This document shows positions 1-9,116 of a stretch of 37,994 nucleotides of DNA, piece by piece; within the stretch, counting starts at the first letter, position 1, and each line of letters begins with the position of its first letter. The translations under genes were made by a program, and so were the position numbers. Origin of the DNA: Nitrospira sp. (lineage in GTDB: Bacteria > Nitrospirota > Nitrospiria > Nitrospirales > Nitrospiraceae); contig VOPT01000050.1 of assembly GCA_009594865.1 (NCBI GenBank), positions 1 to 37,994 on the forward strand, given 5' to 3'. Under the pieces are notes generated by a model. That model was not told the origin of the DNA. It did not search any database and saw only the letters and a program-made list of their open reading frames with translations.

Positions 1-64
1 GTTCGCCGTCCGCGAAGGCGGCAAGACTGTCGGCTCGGGCGTCGTTACGGAAATTCTAGCTTAG
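1..64 (+). CDS. tuf: Elongation factor Tu, C-terminal fragment
   Basis: Only the last 20 codons are inside the window, ending with TAG at 62-64. The readable tail, FAVREGGKTVGSGVV followed by TEILA, matches the conserved beta-barrel domain 3 end of EF-Tu (typical form FAIREGGRTVGAGVV). EF-Tu carries aminoacyl-tRNA to the ribosome as a GTP complex. Its position directly before rpsJ is the usual bacterial str-S10 junction, which supports the call despite the short length. The gap to rpsJ is about 39 bases, so the genes are probably co-transcribed. Confidence 0.9.
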   Translation, partial: FAVREGGKTVGSGVVTEILA

Positions 65-103
65 GATGTCCTGGTCTGTTGGCCGGCATGTGAGGAGTTG
101 AGC

Positions 104-415
104 GTGAAAGTCGATCAAAGAATTCGTATCAGGTTGCGTGGTTTTGATTATCGCGTGCTTGATCAATCGGTAGTGGAGATTGTGGAGACGGTCAGGCGTA
201 GCGGCGCGCGGGTTGTCGGGCCTATTCCATTGCCGACTCGAATTGAGAAATTCACAGTCCAGCGTTCGACTCATGTGGATAAGAAGTCCCGCGAGCAATT
301 TGAAATTCGTACGCACAAGCGTCTGTTGGATATCATGGAGCCTACGCCGGAGACCATGGACTCGTTGATGAAACTCAATTTGGCGGCTGGTGTAGACGTG
401 GAGATTAAGCTCTGA
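104..415 (+). CDS. rpsJ: 30S ribosomal protein S10
   Basis: A 103-residue protein, the usual S10 length. It starts [20 protein letters not shown], and the central [20 protein letters not shown] loop is diagnostic of S10. I chose GTG at 104 because GAGGAG at 92-97 lies 6 bases upstream; the in-frame TTG at 98 abuts the ribosome-binding site and is unlikely. S10 sits in the 30S head and in other bacteria also acts as the NusE antitermination factor. It is the first gene of the S10 operon here, right after tuf. Confidence 0.97.
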   Translation: MKVDQRIRIRLRGFDYRVLDQSVVEIVETVRRSGARVVGPIPLPTRIEKFTVQRSTHVDKKSREQFEIRTHKRLLDIMEPTPETMDSLMKLNLAAGVDVEIKL

Positions 416-456
416 GGGTTGAAGGTATCGACCTTATCTGAGCTGACAGGAAGGCC

Positions 457-1077
457 ATGACAAACGGATTGTTGGGTAAAAAATTGGGGATGACCCAAAT
501 TTATGATGAGAGTGTTCTGGAGCCGGTGACGGTCATCGAGGCTGGCCCGTGCCGAGTGGTTGCCATTAAGACCAAGGAGCGTGACGGCTATGAAGCCGTT
601 CAATTGTCCTTTGGTGAAGTGAAAGAGCGAAGCCTCTCGAGTGGGGAACTCGGTCATTTGAAGAAGCATCAGGCCCCTCCTAGTCGATGGCTGCGCGAAT
701 TCCCTAAAACGGGAGAAGCTGCTGTCGGCGCGACAGTGAAGGTCGACATGTTCAAGAAGGGTGATTGGGTTGATGTTGTTGGCGTTTCAAAGGGGAAGGG
801 CTTTCAGGGCGTCGTGAGGCGACACAATTATGCCGGTGGTCCAGAGACGCACGGTTCCATGTTCCATCGCGCTCCAGGTTCCATCGGTGCCAGTTCCTAT
901 CCATCTCGCGTTTGGAAAAATAAGGCCTTGCCGGGCCATATGGGGGATGAGCGTGTGACGGTGCAGCGCTTGAAAGTGATTGACGCTCGTCCAGATGAAA
1001 ACCTGTTGTTCGTCCGCGGAGCAGTGCCTGGTGGTGCAAATGGGCTGCTGGTTGTGCGGAAGTCAAAAAAGAGTTGA
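457..1077 (+). CDS. rplC: 50S ribosomal protein L3
   Basis: 206 residues beginning [18 protein letters not shown], the typical L3 start. The long loop with [15 protein letters not shown] and the [12 protein letters not shown] segment reaches towards the peptidyl transferase centre in known structures. At the place where E. coli L3 carries the PrmB-methylated glutamine (SIGQ), this protein has SIGA, so that modification is not expected. Second gene of the S10 operon, about 40 bases after rpsJ and 3 bases before rplD, with AGGAAGG upstream as ribosome-binding site. Confidence 0.98.
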   Translation: MTNGLLGKKLGMTQIYDESVLEPVTVIEAGPCRVVAIKTKERDGYEAVQLSFGEVKERSLSSGELGHLKKHQAPPSRWLREFPKTGEAAVGATVKVDMFKKGDWVDVVGVSKGKGFQGVVRRHNYAGGPETHGSMFHRAPGSIGASSYPSRVWKNKALPGHMGDERVTVQRLKVIDARPDENLLFVRGAVPGGANGLLVVRKSKKS

Positions 1078-1080
1078 GCT

Positions 1081-1704
1081 ATGCCGATCGTTGATGTGGT
1101 TGATTCGAAAAAGAAGAAGGTTGGTAGCGTTGACCTGCCAGACGCAGTATTCGGCTGCAAGCCGCATGGTTCGCTTGTGCACGAGGCCGTGGTGATGCAG
1201 AGAGCCTGCGATCGTCAAGGCACTGCTTCGACGCTGCGCCGGGGCGAGGTGAGCGGATCGGGAAAGAAGCCGTGGAAGCAAAAGCACACTGGCCGTGCCC
1301 GCGCCGGTTCATTGCGGTCTCCTGTCTGGCGGCATGGAGGGACGGTGTTTGGTCCAAAGCCGAGAAACTATGCGTTTGGAATGCCCAAGAAGAAGTATCG
1401 GGCCGCCCTTCAGAGTGTGCTTTCGGCCAAATTGTCCGAGGGCAACATTGTTGTACTGTCTGAGCTTTCTATTGCAGAGGCAAAGACAAAATTGCTGGCA
1501 AATGTATTAGCTCAACTTGGAATTTCTGGCACTGCCTTGCTCGTCGTCGCCGATCAAAATTCTCATGTGATGCAGGCTGGAAAAAACCTTTCGAACGTGA
1601 CCGTGCTACGACCTGAAGAATTGAACGTCTACGACGTGCTGCGTTGCCACTCCCTCGTCATTCCGCAGGGTGAGTTGGGGCGAGTGAAAGAGGTGTGGTC
1701 ATGA
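1081..1704 (+). CDS. rplD: 50S ribosomal protein L4
   Basis: 207 residues. The conserved extended loop around residues 52-90 is clear (GSGKKPWKQKHTGRARAGS and SPVWRHGGTVFGPKPR). This loop lines the peptide exit tunnel near the macrolide site. In E. coli L4 represses its own S10 operon; whether that holds here cannot be seen. The stop overlaps the ATG of rplW in an ATGA arrangement, implying translational coupling. Confidence 0.98.
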   Translation: MPIVDVVDSKKKKVGSVDLPDAVFGCKPHGSLVHEAVVMQRACDRQGTASTLRRGEVSGSGKKPWKQKHTGRARAGSLRSPVWRHGGTVFGPKPRNYAFGMPKKKYRAALQSVLSAKLSEGNIVVLSELSIAEAKTKLLANVLAQLGISGTALLVVADQNSHVMQAGKNLSNVTVLRPEELNVYDVLRCHSLVIPQGELGRVKEVWS

Positions 1705-1994
1705 AAGGCGATCTTCATCAGGTATTGATTCAGCCATTGCTCACCGAGAAAATTACGGCCTTGCGTGAGCAAAGTAACACCGTGGGTTTTCTTGTTCATC
1801 CGGACGCCAATAAAATTCAGATCAAGCAGGCTGTCGAATCGCTTTTGAAGGTTAAGGTGTCGCGCGTCAATGTGGTCAATATTCGCGGCAAGATTAAACG
1901 TTTAGGGCGCTTTGTCGGAAAACGATCTGATTGGAAGAAAGCATTTGTCACGTTGAAAGAGGGCGAGAAGCTCGAGCTGTACGAAACCGTCTAA
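1701..1994 (+). CDS. rplW: 50S ribosomal protein L23
   Basis: 97 residues with the L23 pattern: the N-terminal LIQPLLTEKITAL and the central VEVKVSRVN-like stretch (LLKVKVSRVNVVNIRGKIKR). L23 sits at the exit of the peptide tunnel and docks trigger factor and SRP in known ribosomes. I chose ATG at 1701, which overlaps the rplD stop as ATGA, over an in-frame GTG at 1695, because it gives a normal N-terminus and AGAGG lies just upstream. Confidence 0.96.
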   Translation: MKGDLHQVLIQPLLTEKITALREQSNTVGFLVHPDANKIQIKQAVESLLKVKVSRVNVVNIRGKIKRLGRFVGKRSDWKKAFVTLKEGEKLELYETV

Positions 1995-2026
1995 GCGCGA
2001 GTTTTTCGATTGAGTGAGATCTAGCT

Positions 2027-2854
2027 ATGGCATTAAAAGTTTACAAGCCAACAACGCCAGGCCGTCGTGGGATGACAGCGATCCAGGGTGAAAAACTTAC
2101 CAAGAAAAAGCCTGAAAAGTCTTTAACGGGGTTTCATCTTCGCACTGGTGGTCGGAATAATGATGGACGTCTGACTATCCGATTCCGTGGGGGAGGGCAC
2201 AAGCGCCTCTACCGTCAGATTGATTTCCGTCGTGACAAGGCCAGTGTGCCTGCAAAGGTTGCCGCCATTGAATACGATCCAAATCGCTCATCAAGGATTG
2301 CTCTGCTGCACTACCGTGATGGTGAGAAGCGGTATATCTTGGCTCCTGTTGGTCTGTCGGTGGGTGATATGGTTCAGTCAGGGGAAGGCGCAGAAGTGCG
2401 GCCGGGAAATGCTCTCCCGCTCGTCAATATGCCGCTTGGTACCACCATCCACAACATTGAGTTGAAGCCTGGTAAGGGTGGTCAATTAATCCGCAGCGCC
2501 GGCGGCTCCGCCCAGGTCATGGGGCGAGATGGGGCCTATGTGCAAATTCGCCTCAAGTCTGGAGAGATGCGAAAGGTGCTCTCGAGTTGTATGGCCACGG
2601 TCGGTCAGGTCGGAAACGTGGATCATGAAAACGTCGTGGTCGGCAAGGCGGGACGTACTCGATGGAAGGGAAAGCGTCCACATGTTCGCGGTGTGGTGAT
2701 GAATCCTGTCGATCACCCGCATGGCGGCGGTGAAGGGAAGTCAGGGCAAGGTAATCCGCATCCAGTGTCGCCATGGGGTACTCCGGCGAAGGGATACAAG
2801 ACTCGGAAGAATAAGTCGACGGATAAATTTATTATCGCGCGTAGGAAAAAGTAG
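2027..2854 (+). CDS. rplB: 50S ribosomal protein L2
   Basis: 275 residues, normal L2 length, starting [17 protein letters not shown]. The RNA-binding core and the highly conserved C-terminal loop [17 protein letters not shown] are present; the histidine in HPHGGGE lies close to the peptidyl transferase centre and is important for activity in studied ribosomes. The basic C-terminus ends with a [11 protein letters not shown] segment. It lies between rplW and rpsS in standard S10 operon order. Confidence 0.99.
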   Translation: MALKVYKPTTPGRRGMTAIQGEKLTKKKPEKSLTGFHLRTGGRNNDGRLTIRFRGGGHKRLYRQIDFRRDKASVPAKVAAIEYDPNRSSRIALLHYRDGEKRYILAPVGLSVGDMVQSGEGAEVRPGNALPLVNMPLGTTIHNIELKPGKGGQLIRSAGGSAQVMGRDGAYVQIRLKSGEMRKVLSSCMATVGQVGNVDHENVVVGKAGRTRWKGKRPHVRGVVMNPVDHPHGGGEGKSGQGNPHPVSPWGTPAKGYKTRKNKSTDKFIIARRKK

Positions 2855-2863
2855 GAGCGGATA

Positions 2864-3151
2864 ATGCCTCGTTCAATTACGAAAGGACCATTCGTCGATG
2901 ATCATCTGGTCAAGAAAGTTGAGCAGATGAACCAGACGAAGGATCGCAAATTAATCAAGACCTGGTCGCGCCGATCAACCGTTATTCCTGACATGATCGG
3001 ACACACGTTCGCGGTTCATAACGGGAAGAAATTCATTCCCGTATTTGTGACCGAAAATATGGTCGGCCATAAGCTGGGAGAATTTGCTCCAACGCGCTTT
3101 TTCAAAGGGCATGGACAAGCAAAGACCGAAAAGGCAGTGGCGCTTAAGTAA
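2864..3151 (+). CDS. rpsS: 30S ribosomal protein S19
   Basis: 95 residues beginning [20 protein letters not shown], with the conserved [23 protein letters not shown] stretch read in two parts. S19 forms a complex with S13 in the 30S head near the A-site tRNA. Short gap (9 bases) after rplB with GGAGCGG upstream as ribosome-binding site. Standard S10 operon position. Confidence 0.98.
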   Translation: MPRSITKGPFVDDHLVKKVEQMNQTKDRKLIKTWSRRSTVIPDMIGHTFAVHNGKKFIPVFVTENMVGHKLGEFAPTRFFKGHGQAKTEKAVALK

Positions 3152-3195
3152 TTGTTGGTTCACCGATGGGCCGGCATGGTGGGGTGGGGTCAGCT

Positions 3196-3549
3196 ATGGC
3201 AGAGGCAAAAGCAAATTTACGATTCGTGAGAGTAACGCCTAGGAAGGCGAGAGTTGTCATCGATATGATCCGCGGCCAGCAGGTGCCCATGGCCTTAGCC
3301 ATGCTTCGGCATACTCCCAAGCATGCCGCGCGAGTCATTGAGAAGCTTCTTCGATCTGCAGTGGCAAATGCCGAGCAGAAGGAATTGGGCGACAGCGACG
3401 AGATGTGGGTGTCGCAGGCGGTAGTGAACTGCGGGCCTATTTATAAGCGTTTTCGGGCGCGATCGATGGGGCGAGCCAACTCCATTCAGAAGCGGACTAG
3501 CCATATTACGATCGCAGTTGCTGCTCCGACTGCGGCTCACAGCAGCTAA
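3196..3549 (+). CDS. rplV: 50S ribosomal protein L22
   Basis: 117 residues starting MAEAKANLRFVRVTPRKARV, the typical L22 N-terminus. The C-terminal hairpin (RARSMGRANSIQKRTSHITI) reaches into the peptide exit tunnel in known structures. ATG at 3196 was chosen; an in-frame start at 3166 would add MGRHGGVGSA, which is not found in this family. It lies between rpsS and rpsC as in most bacteria. Confidence 0.96.
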   Translation: MAEAKANLRFVRVTPRKARVVIDMIRGQQVPMALAMLRHTPKHAARVIEKLLRSAVANAEQKELGDSDEMWVSQAVVNCGPIYKRFRARSMGRANSIQKRTSHITIAVAAPTAAHSS

Positions 3550-3581
3550 CGCTTTTACCATTAGACTGAGGGTTATTCTTC

Positions 3582-4250
3582 ATGGGTCAGAAGACACATC
3601 CAATTGGCTATCGTATCGGCTACAACTACACTTGGAGCTCGCGCTGGTACGCGGATAAAGATTATGCGCGATTGCTTCACCAAGACATCAAGATTCGGAA
3701 GATGGTGAAAGCCAAGCTGTACCACGCCGGGGTGGCCAAGGTTGAAATTGAACGATCTGGTGATCAAACTCGTGTGATCATTCACACCGCCAGACCTGGA
3801 ATTATCATCGGCCGAAAGGGCGCTGAAGTCGATAAGTTAAAGGCGGCCCTTGAAAAAGAATATTCTGGTCAAGCCTACATTACCGTCAAGGAAATTAAAA
3901 AGCCCGAATTGGATGCCCAGCTGGTGAGTGAGAACGTCGCCACGCAGTTGGAGAAGCGGGTCGCATTCCGTCGTGCGATGAAGCGTAGTGTGCAGTCGGC
4001 GCTTCGCCTCGGGGCGCAGGGCATCAAAATCATGGTAGCCGGGCGTTTGGGCGGAGCGGAAATCGCTCGAACGGAATGGTACCGTGAAGGGCGTGTCCCC
4101 CTGCATACCTTGCGCGCAGAGGTTGATTATGGGTTTGCGGAAGCTCATACGACCATGGGCCAGATTGGGGTTAAGACCTGGATCTATAAGGGTGAGTTGT
4201 TGCCAGCGCTTCAGTTGAAACCTGATTCTACGCTCGGACGACTTGGCTAA
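3582..4250 (+). CDS. rpsC: 30S ribosomal protein S3
   Basis: 222 residues starting [15 protein letters not shown] type-II KH domain is visible around residues 40-110, with the [10 protein letters not shown] loop, followed by the C-terminal domain with [22 protein letters not shown] split over the conserved [10 protein letters not shown] motif. S3 lines the mRNA entry channel and contributes to helicase activity. A 31-base gap separates it from rplV, and it is followed by rplP. Confidence 0.98.
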   Translation: MGQKTHPIGYRIGYNYTWSSRWYADKDYARLLHQDIKIRKMVKAKLYHAGVAKVEIERSGDQTRVIIHTARPGIIIGRKGAEVDKLKAALEKEYSGQAYITVKEIKKPELDAQLVSENVATQLEKRVAFRRAMKRSVQSALRLGAQGIKIMVAGRLGGAEIARTEWYREGRVPLHTLRAEVDYGFAEAHTTMGQIGVKTWIYKGELLPALQLKPDSTLGRLG

Positions 4251-4277
4251 GAACTTCGATAAGGAAAAGGTGGGTCT

Positions 4278-4694
4278 GTGTTAGCGCCAAAGAAAGTTAA
4301 GTTTAGAAAGATGCAGAAGGGGCGGATGCGAGGAAAAGCCTATCGCGGGGGAGCCATTACCCTTGGAGAGTTCGGCTTGAAAGCCCTTGAGCCGGGCTGG
4401 ATTACTAGCCGGCAAATCGAGGCGGCCCGTATTGCTATTACCCGTTTTGTGAAACGAGGCGGCCAGGTATGGACAAGAATTTTCCCGGACAAGCCCATTA
4501 CGAAGAAGCCTGCTGAAACCCGCATGGGTAAAGGTAAGGGCAATCCAGAGTATTGGGTAGCCGTGGTCAAGCCTGGACGGATCATGTACGAGATGGGTGG
4601 AGTCGCTCCCGATGTAGCCAAGCAGGCGTTAAAGCTTGCTTCCTATAAGTTGCCTATTGCCACGAAGTTCGTGGTCCGCGGCGAGTTTCAGTAA
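4278..4694 (+). CDS. rplP: 50S ribosomal protein L16
   Basis: 138 residues starting [19 protein letters not shown] from a GTG codon at 4278, with AAGGAAAAGG upstream. The conserved [29 protein letters not shown] region is present, including the loop bearing the arginine next to the A-site tRNA. L16 binds late in 50S assembly and helps accommodate A-site tRNA. Standard order between rpsC and rpmC. Confidence 0.97.
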   Translation: MLAPKKVKFRKMQKGRMRGKAYRGGAITLGEFGLKALEPGWITSRQIEAARIAITRFVKRGGQVWTRIFPDKPITKKPAETRMGKGKGNPEYWVAVVKPGRIMYEMGGVAPDVAKQALKLASYKLPIATKFVVRGEFQ

Positions 4695-4722
4695 CCTGTA
4701 GCGCGTGTTGAGTGGTGATGTG

Positions 4723-4944
4723 ATGGATGTGAAGGATCTCAGCGGGCTCTCGCTAGATGAGTTGGTCGCAAAGGAAAAACAGTTACGCCAGGAGTTGTTT
4801 AATTTCCGATTCCAGCTCGGCATTGGTCGCCTAGAAAACCCAATGCAGGTTCGAAGTACCAAGCGCGACATTGCCCGCCTGAAAACGGTCAGGCGTCAAT
4901 TGGAATTGCTGCAGACTCAGGCCGGCCAGTCGGTCGGTAAGTAA
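4723..4944 (+). CDS. rpmC: 50S ribosomal protein L29
   Basis: A 73-residue helical protein with the L29 pattern [21 protein letters not shown] followed by [14 protein letters not shown]29 sits beside L23 at the tunnel exit. ATG at 4723 was chosen; GTG at 4705 and GTG at 4720 are in frame alternatives, and the ribosome-binding site is weak for each, so the start may be off by a few codons. Short gaps to rplP and rpsQ suggest translational coupling. Confidence 0.92.
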   Translation: MDVKDLSGLSLDELVAKEKQLRQELFNFRFQLGIGRLENPMQVRSTKRDIARLKTVRRQLELLQTQAGQSVGK

Positions 4945-4958
4945 GAGAGAAGGGGCGT

Positions 4959-5228
4959 ATGAAGGAAGGCCAACAACATCGACGTGAGTGGTACGGCAAC
5001 GTCGTCAGCAACAAGATGAATAAAACGGTTGTCGTGGCGGTTGAACGATCAGTCATTCATCCAATTTACAAAAAAGTTCTTCGCCGGGTCACCAAGCTTA
5101 AAGCCCATGACGAGGGAAATGTGTGTAAGGTTGGGGATCGAGTTCAGCTGAGCGAGACGCGTCCCATCAGCAAGGACAAGCATTGGCGCGTAGTCCGCGT
5201 CATGGTCAAGGGGCAACCTGAAAAGTAA
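4959..5228 (+). CDS. rpsQ: 30S ribosomal protein S17
   Basis: 89 residues with the S17 OB-fold pattern: [20 protein letters not shown], then [32 protein letters not shown] in parts. S17 is a primary binder of 16S rRNA. GAAGGGG at 4950-4956 precedes the ATG at 4959. It is the last gene of the S10 group; a 61-base gap leads to rplN, the first gene of the spc group. Confidence 0.97.
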   Translation: MKEGQQHRREWYGNVVSNKMNKTVVVAVERSVIHPIYKKVLRRVTKLKAHDEGNVCKVGDRVQLSETRPISKDKHWRVVRVMVKGQPEK

Positions 5229-5289
5229 CTACGGAACACACCTGAAGAGCTGAAGGGCGAGATCCTTTTGGCGGTGAGTAGGGCGGGGT

Positions 5290-5658
5290 ATGATTCAGAA
5301 TTACACATACATGGATGTGGCCGATAATTCCGGCGCGAAGCAGGTCATGTGCTTTCATGTTCTCGGCGGTACTCGGCGTCGGTATGGATCGCTCGGCGAC
5401 ATTGTGGTGGTTGCCGTTAAGGAGGCAATTCCTCAAGCAGGCGTCAAAAAGGGTGACGTGAGCCGAGCGGTTATTGTGCGTACGACCAAGGAAGTCCGGC
5501 GTGACGATGGTTCCTATATCAAATTCGACCGGAACGCCTGCGTCCTGATTAATGCTCAGGGGGAGCCAGTTGGGACTCGAATTTTCGGCCCAGTCGCTCG
5601 TGAACTTCGCTGGAAAAAGTTCATGAAGATTATTTCGCTTGCGCCGGAAGTCTTGTAG
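5290..5658 (+). CDS. rplN: 50S ribosomal protein L14
   Basis: 122 residues, the usual L14 length, starting [20 protein letters not shown] with the signature DNSGAK. L14 forms part of the subunit interface and is the target of the silencing factor RsfS in many bacteria. Preceded by a 61-base gap without a clear promoter or terminator, so the S10 and spc groups are probably one transcript. Confidence 0.98.
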   Translation: MIQNYTYMDVADNSGAKQVMCFHVLGGTRRRYGSLGDIVVVAVKEAIPQAGVKKGDVSRAVIVRTTKEVRRDDGSYIKFDRNACVLINAQGEPVGTRIFGPVARELRWKKFMKIISLAPEVL

Positions 5659-5684
5659 TCGAAGGAAGAAAGGTTCTGGTAGGG

Positions 5685-6011
5685 ATGGCACGAATCAAAA
5701 CGAAAATTCGCAAGGGCGACACTGTTGTGGTGATGACTGGGCGTGAGCGTGGTAAATCAGGCAAAGTGTTGTCTGTCGATACCGTAACGGGAAAGGTTTT
5801 AGTAGAGAAGCTCAACATGATCAAGCGCCACACCAAGCCGAATCAGAAACTTCGGCAGGGAGGCATTCTTGAGCGTGAGGCTCCTCTTGCCATTTCCAAT
5901 GTCATGTTCTTGTGCCCAGTGACGAAGAAGCCGACTCGGTTAGGCGTCAAGCGCCAGGAAGATGGGCGCCGGACTAGACTGAGTAAAAAATCAAAAGAAA
6001 CTGTTGAATAG
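5685..6011 (+). CDS. rplX: 50S ribosomal protein L24
   Basis: 108 residues starting [24 protein letters not shown] motif lies at about residues 8-35 ([19 protein letters not shown]). L24 is an assembly initiator of the 50S subunit at the tunnel exit. Follows rplN by 26 bases and precedes rplE, as in the standard spc operon. Confidence 0.97.
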   Translation: MARIKTKIRKGDTVVVMTGRERGKSGKVLSVDTVTGKVLVEKLNMIKRHTKPNQKLRQGGILEREAPLAISNVMFLCPVTKKPTRLGVKRQEDGRRTRLSKKSKETVE

Positions 6012-6031
6012 TCGGAACAGGAAAGACGTTC

Positions 6032-6685
6032 ATGGCAAAAGTAGAGAAGGGTAAGGGCGGCAAGGGGGCAACCCCTCGCACCTCAGGTAAGAAAGAAGCG
6101 GCAGTGCCTGAAGTTTCACAGGAGGCAGGTACTGAACATCAATTTGCCCCGAGATTAAGGGATACCTATCGTGATCAGGTCGTCCCGGCTTTAATGAAAG
6201 AATTCGGCTATGGCAATTTGATGCAAGTGCCGCGTCTTGAGAGAATTGTCCTGAATGTCGGTATGGGCGAGGCAATTCAAAATGTGAAGTTGCTGGAGAG
6301 CGCGGCTAATGAATTGGGCATTATTACCGGGCAGAAGCCGGTAACGACTCGAGCCAAAAAGGCGATCGCCGGTTTCAAATTGAGACAGGGGATGCCGATC
6401 GGCGCTAAGGTGACCTTGCGTAGTCGAAGGATGTGGGAGTTTTTGGATCGCTTGATTTCCTTGGCGCTCCCCAGGATTCGAGATTTTCGGGGTATCTCCC
6501 CCAAGGCGTTTGACGGACGTGGCAACTATACCCTTGGGCTTAAGGAACAATTGATTTTTCCTGAGATTGAATACGATAGTGTCGCGTCGATTCATGGCAT
6601 GGATATCACCATCGTCACCACTGCGCGTACGAATGATGAAGGCAAGGCCCTGCTCAAACATCTCGGCATGCCATTCCGGGCCTAA
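6032..6685 (+). CDS. rplE: 50S ribosomal protein L5 with N-terminal extension
   Basis: 217 residues; the L5 core begins near residue 40 ([21 protein letters not shown]) and carries [16 protein letters not shown] and the [20 protein letters not shown] segment. L5 binds 5S rRNA with L18. The family is usually about 180 residues, so roughly 38 lysine-, glycine- and alanine-rich residues at the N-terminus are extra. ATG at 6032 has AGGA about 10 bases upstream. An in-frame GTG at 6104 would shorten but not remove the extension. Order rplX-rplE-rpsN is normal. Confidence 0.96.
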   Translation: MAKVEKGKGGKGATPRTSGKKEAAVPEVSQEAGTEHQFAPRLRDTYRDQVVPALMKEFGYGNLMQVPRLERIVLNVGMGEAIQNVKLLESAANELGIITGQKPVTTRAKKAIAGFKLRQGMPIGAKVTLRSRRMWEFLDRLISLALPRIRDFRGISPKAFDGRGNYTLGLKEQLIFPEIEYDSVASIHGMDITIVTTARTNDEGKALLKHLGMPFRA

Positions 6686-6745
6686 AATAAGCTTCGAGAG
6701 AGGGCGGGTTGGCTTTCCTGGCTATGTGGAGTAAAGGGGGATCGC

Positions 6746-6931
6746 GTGTCAAGATTAGCGCTCAAAAATAAGGCGGCAGTGAAATCCAAATTCTCGTGCC
6801 GCGACTATCATCGCTGCGGGTTATGCGGTCGCGTGCGAGGGTTTTTGCGTCGATTTCGTATGTGCCGTATCTGTTTCAGATCTCTGAGCCTCAAGGGAGA
6901 GATTCCTGGAGTGCGTAAGTCAAGCTGGTAG
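6746..6931 (+). CDS. rpsN: 30S ribosomal protein S14, zinc-binding type
   Basis: 61 residues, the length of type Z S14. Four cysteines at about 24, 27, 40 and 43 in the C-x2-C / C-x2-C pattern ([12 protein letters not shown] and RMCRICFR) form the zinc knuckle; the C-terminus [11 protein letters not shown] is diagnostic. Starts with GTG at 6746 preceded by AAAGGGGG. The longer zinc-free form of S14 is absent from this operon. Confidence 0.97.
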   Translation: MSRLALKNKAAVKSKFSCRDYHRCGLCGRVRGFLRRFRMCRICFRSLSLKGEIPGVRKSSW

Positions 6932-6975
6932 TCGCCAGGGAGAAACCTGCATCTGCGGGCATAGAAGAGGAATGC

Positions 6976-7371
6976 ATGATTACTGATCCTATCGCTGATT
7001 TGTTGGTTCGACTGGGGAACGCCGCTCGCCGCCGCCAGGATGTCGTGAAAGTTCCCGTTTCAAAAGTAAAGCGACAGATTCTGAATATCCTTGGCAAAGA
7101 AGGATTCATCCTCGGTTACGGGGAAACACAAGAAGATGGGCACCCAATTTTCTCTGTCCAGCTTCGCTATGTCGAAGAGGCGCGCCCAATGATCACGGGG
7201 ATGCGTCGAATCAGCAAGCCAGGGCGCCGTGTGTATGTCGGGAGAGATGATGTGCCCAAGGTGAGAAACGGAATCGGCGTGGCTGTCATTTCAACCTCGA
7301 AAGGTCTTATGACTGACAGTGATTCCAGGCGGGCGGGATTGGGCGGTGAAGTGCTTTGTTCTGTCTGGTAA
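6976..7371 (+). CDS. rpsH: 30S ribosomal protein S8
   Basis: 131 residues starting MITDPIADLLVRLGNAARRR, with the C-terminal conserved GVAVISTSKGLMTDSDSRRAG. S8 is a primary binder of the 16S central domain. In E. coli it represses the spc operon by binding mRNA near rplE; no such site could be confirmed here. AGAAGAGG precedes the ATG at 6976. Confidence 0.98.
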   Translation: MITDPIADLLVRLGNAARRRQDVVKVPVSKVKRQILNILGKEGFILGYGETQEDGHPIFSVQLRYVEEARPMITGMRRISKPGRRVYVGRDDVPKVRNGIGVAVISTSKGLMTDSDSRRAGLGGEVLCSVW

Positions 7372-7427
7372 GAAGAGTCGGCTGAGACGCAGTATAACCG
7401 AGATCGCTGTAATGTAACGGGGTTCGT

Positions 7428-7964
7428 ATGTCGAGGATTGGGCGGAAACCAATATCAGTTCCTAGCGGCGTTGATGTGAAGGTCGCTGGTTGTCTCGTAT
7501 CAGTCAAGGGGCCCATGGGCAAACTTGATTGGAAGTTGACTGACGGCCTAAGCGTGGCAGTTGCTGATGGACAGCTTGTTGTCAATCGGTCGGGTGATGC
7601 GCGCGAGATACGTGCCATGCATGGGTTGGTTCGTGCCGAATTAAGCAACATTATCCAAGGCGTCACCAAAGGCTATGAGAAGTCGTTGGAAATAACGGGC
7701 GTGGGCTACAAAGCTCAACTTCAGGGGCGCGAGATGAGTTTCAATGTGGGCTATATCAATCCGGTTACCTATACCGTGCCTCAGGGTATTGATGTGAAAG
7801 TCGACAAGCAAACGCTGATATCGATTAAAGGTATCGATAAGCGATTGGTTGGTCAAGTCGCAGCCAACATTCGTTCCATTAAACCCCCTGATGTCTATAA
7901 GCAAAAAGGAATTCGATACGCCGGCGAAGTGTTGAGGAAGAAGGCGGGCAAAACCGGCAAGTAG
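7428..7964 (+). CDS. rplF: 50S ribosomal protein L6
   Basis: 178 residues starting MSRIGRKPISVPSGVDV. Two duplicated L6 folds are visible; the second carries EITGVGYKAQLQGREMSFNVG and the C-terminal RSIKPPDVYKQKGIRYAGE, a hallmark of L6. It lies near the GTPase-associated region and the sarcin-ricin loop. Normal spc position between rpsH and rplR. Confidence 0.98.
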   Translation: MSRIGRKPISVPSGVDVKVAGCLVSVKGPMGKLDWKLTDGLSVAVADGQLVVNRSGDAREIRAMHGLVRAELSNIIQGVTKGYEKSLEITGVGYKAQLQGREMSFNVGYINPVTYTVPQGIDVKVDKQTLISIKGIDKRLVGQVAANIRSIKPPDVYKQKGIRYAGEVLRKKAGKTGK

Positions 7965-7973
7965 AGGCATTTG

Positions 7974-8339
7974 ATGAACACCCAAGAAAAAAATCGAAAA
8001 TTAGCAAGACGTAAACAGCGGGTACGAAAATCAGTAGTCGGGACAAGTGATCGACCACGATTGAACGTCTTCCGAAGTCGCTCTCACATCTATGCCCAAA
8101 TTATCGATGATCTTCGTGGCCATACGGTGGCGGCGGCGTCCACTTTGGATGAATCCTTGCGGAAAGCCGTGAAATCATCGGGTAGTATCGAAGGCGCAAA
8201 AGCCGTCGGTAAACTTATTGCCGAACGGGCGAAGGCTGCCAAGGTATCGATGGTCGTGTTTGATCGTGGGGGCCGGCAATATCATGGACGCGTGAAGGCC
8301 TTGGCTGACGCATCCCGCGAGGGCGGCTTACAGTTTTAG
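7974..8339 (+). CDS. rplR: 50S ribosomal protein L18
   Basis: 121 residues with the basic N-terminus typical of L18 ([19 protein letters not shown]), then [20 protein letters not shown] and the C-terminal [23 protein letters not shown] motif. L18 binds 5S rRNA with L5. ATG at 7974 has TAGAGG 7 bases upstream; the TTG three bases earlier is less likely. Follows rplF by 9 bases. Confidence 0.97.
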   Translation: MNTQEKNRKLARRKQRVRKSVVGTSDRPRLNVFRSRSHIYAQIIDDLRGHTVAAASTLDESLRKAVKSSGSIEGAKAVGKLIAERAKAAKVSMVVFDRGGRQYHGRVKALADASREGGLQF

Positions 8340-8407
8340 GAATGGGGCATGCGGGATGGCACCGCTTGTCGCAAGAGAAATGAGACGACCTAAAGGAGAA
8401 TGACGTT

Positions 8408-8899
8408 GTGCGAGTCAATCCCGAAGAATTGAGTCTAAAAGACAAGGTAGTGTTCATCAACCGCGTCGCCAAAGTTGTCAAGGGTGGCAAACGATTTAAC
8501 TTTTGCGCTCTGGTGGTTGTCGGTGACGGGCAGGGCTATGTTGGGGTCGGCAAAGGAAAAGCTGCAGAAGTACCGGTGGCCATTTCTAAGGCTGTCGAAC
8601 AGGCCAAAAAGCATCTTGTTCGCGTTCCCATCAAAGGTGGGACCATTCCTCACGAAGTTCACGGTCTCTTCGGTGCCGAGCACGTGCTTCTAAAGCCTGC
8701 CGCTGACGGTACCGGCATCATTGCAGGCGGTGCTGTGCGAGCGGTTGTCGAATTGGCCGGTGCGCACAACATTATCGCGAAAACTTTGGGCCGCGGGAAT
8801 CCGTTCAACGCGGTCAGGGCCACTCTTAATGGACTTCAGCAGCTGTGCGATCCGCAGGAAATTATGCGATTACGTCGGGCTGTTGGTAGCGAAGCGTAG
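8408..8899 (+). CDS. rpsE: 30S ribosomal protein S5
   Basis: 163 residues. The N-terminal double-stranded RNA-binding fold is visible ([19 protein letters not shown]) and the C-terminal domain has [19 protein letters not shown] and [19 protein letters not shown]5 lies at the mRNA entry and affects decoding accuracy. Starts with GTG at 8408, preceded by AAAGGAG. A 68-base gap separates it from rplR; rpmD follows by 7 bases. Confidence 0.97.
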   Translation: MRVNPEELSLKDKVVFINRVAKVVKGGKRFNFCALVVVGDGQGYVGVGKGKAAEVPVAISKAVEQAKKHLVRVPIKGGTIPHEVHGLFGAEHVLLKPAADGTGIIAGGAVRAVVELAGAHNIIAKTLGRGNPFNAVRATLNGLQQLCDPQEIMRLRRAVGSEA

Positions 8900-8906
8900 G
8901 GACAAC

Positions 8907-9116
8907 ATGGCTACTGAAAAGAAAACAACAACTGCTCAAGGCAGCCTTCGAATTACGCTGAAACGGAGTCCGATCGGAACCCCGCAGAAGCACCGACTAG
9001 TTCTCAGAGGCTTAGGGCTGCGGAAACTTAACGCCACTGTGTTGCGTCCGGCCAGCGATCAGGTCAAGGGCATGATCGCCAAGGTCGGCTATTTACTGGA
9101 AGTGAGTCCCCAATGA
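8907..9116 (+). CDS. rpmD: 50S ribosomal protein L30
   Basis: 69 residues starting MATEKKTTTAQGSLRITLKR. The L30 pattern is GTPQKHRLVLRGLGLRKLN followed by VKGMIAKVGYLLEV. About ten residues at the N-terminus are extra compared with the usual 58-60. The frame is also open upstream inside rpsE, but ATG at 8907 fits the family and operon spacing. Its stop overlaps the ATG of rplO (ATGA). Confidence 0.95.
   Translation: MATEKKTTTAQGSLRITLKRSPIGTPQKHRLVLRGLGLRKLNATVLRPASDQVKGMIAKVGYLLEVSPQ

Noticed and set aside
5206..5691. Long - strand open frame opposite rplN (161 codons)
   Set aside because: It lies fully opposite a conserved ribosomal gene, has no family resemblance or ribosome-binding site, and is a shadow of codon bias.
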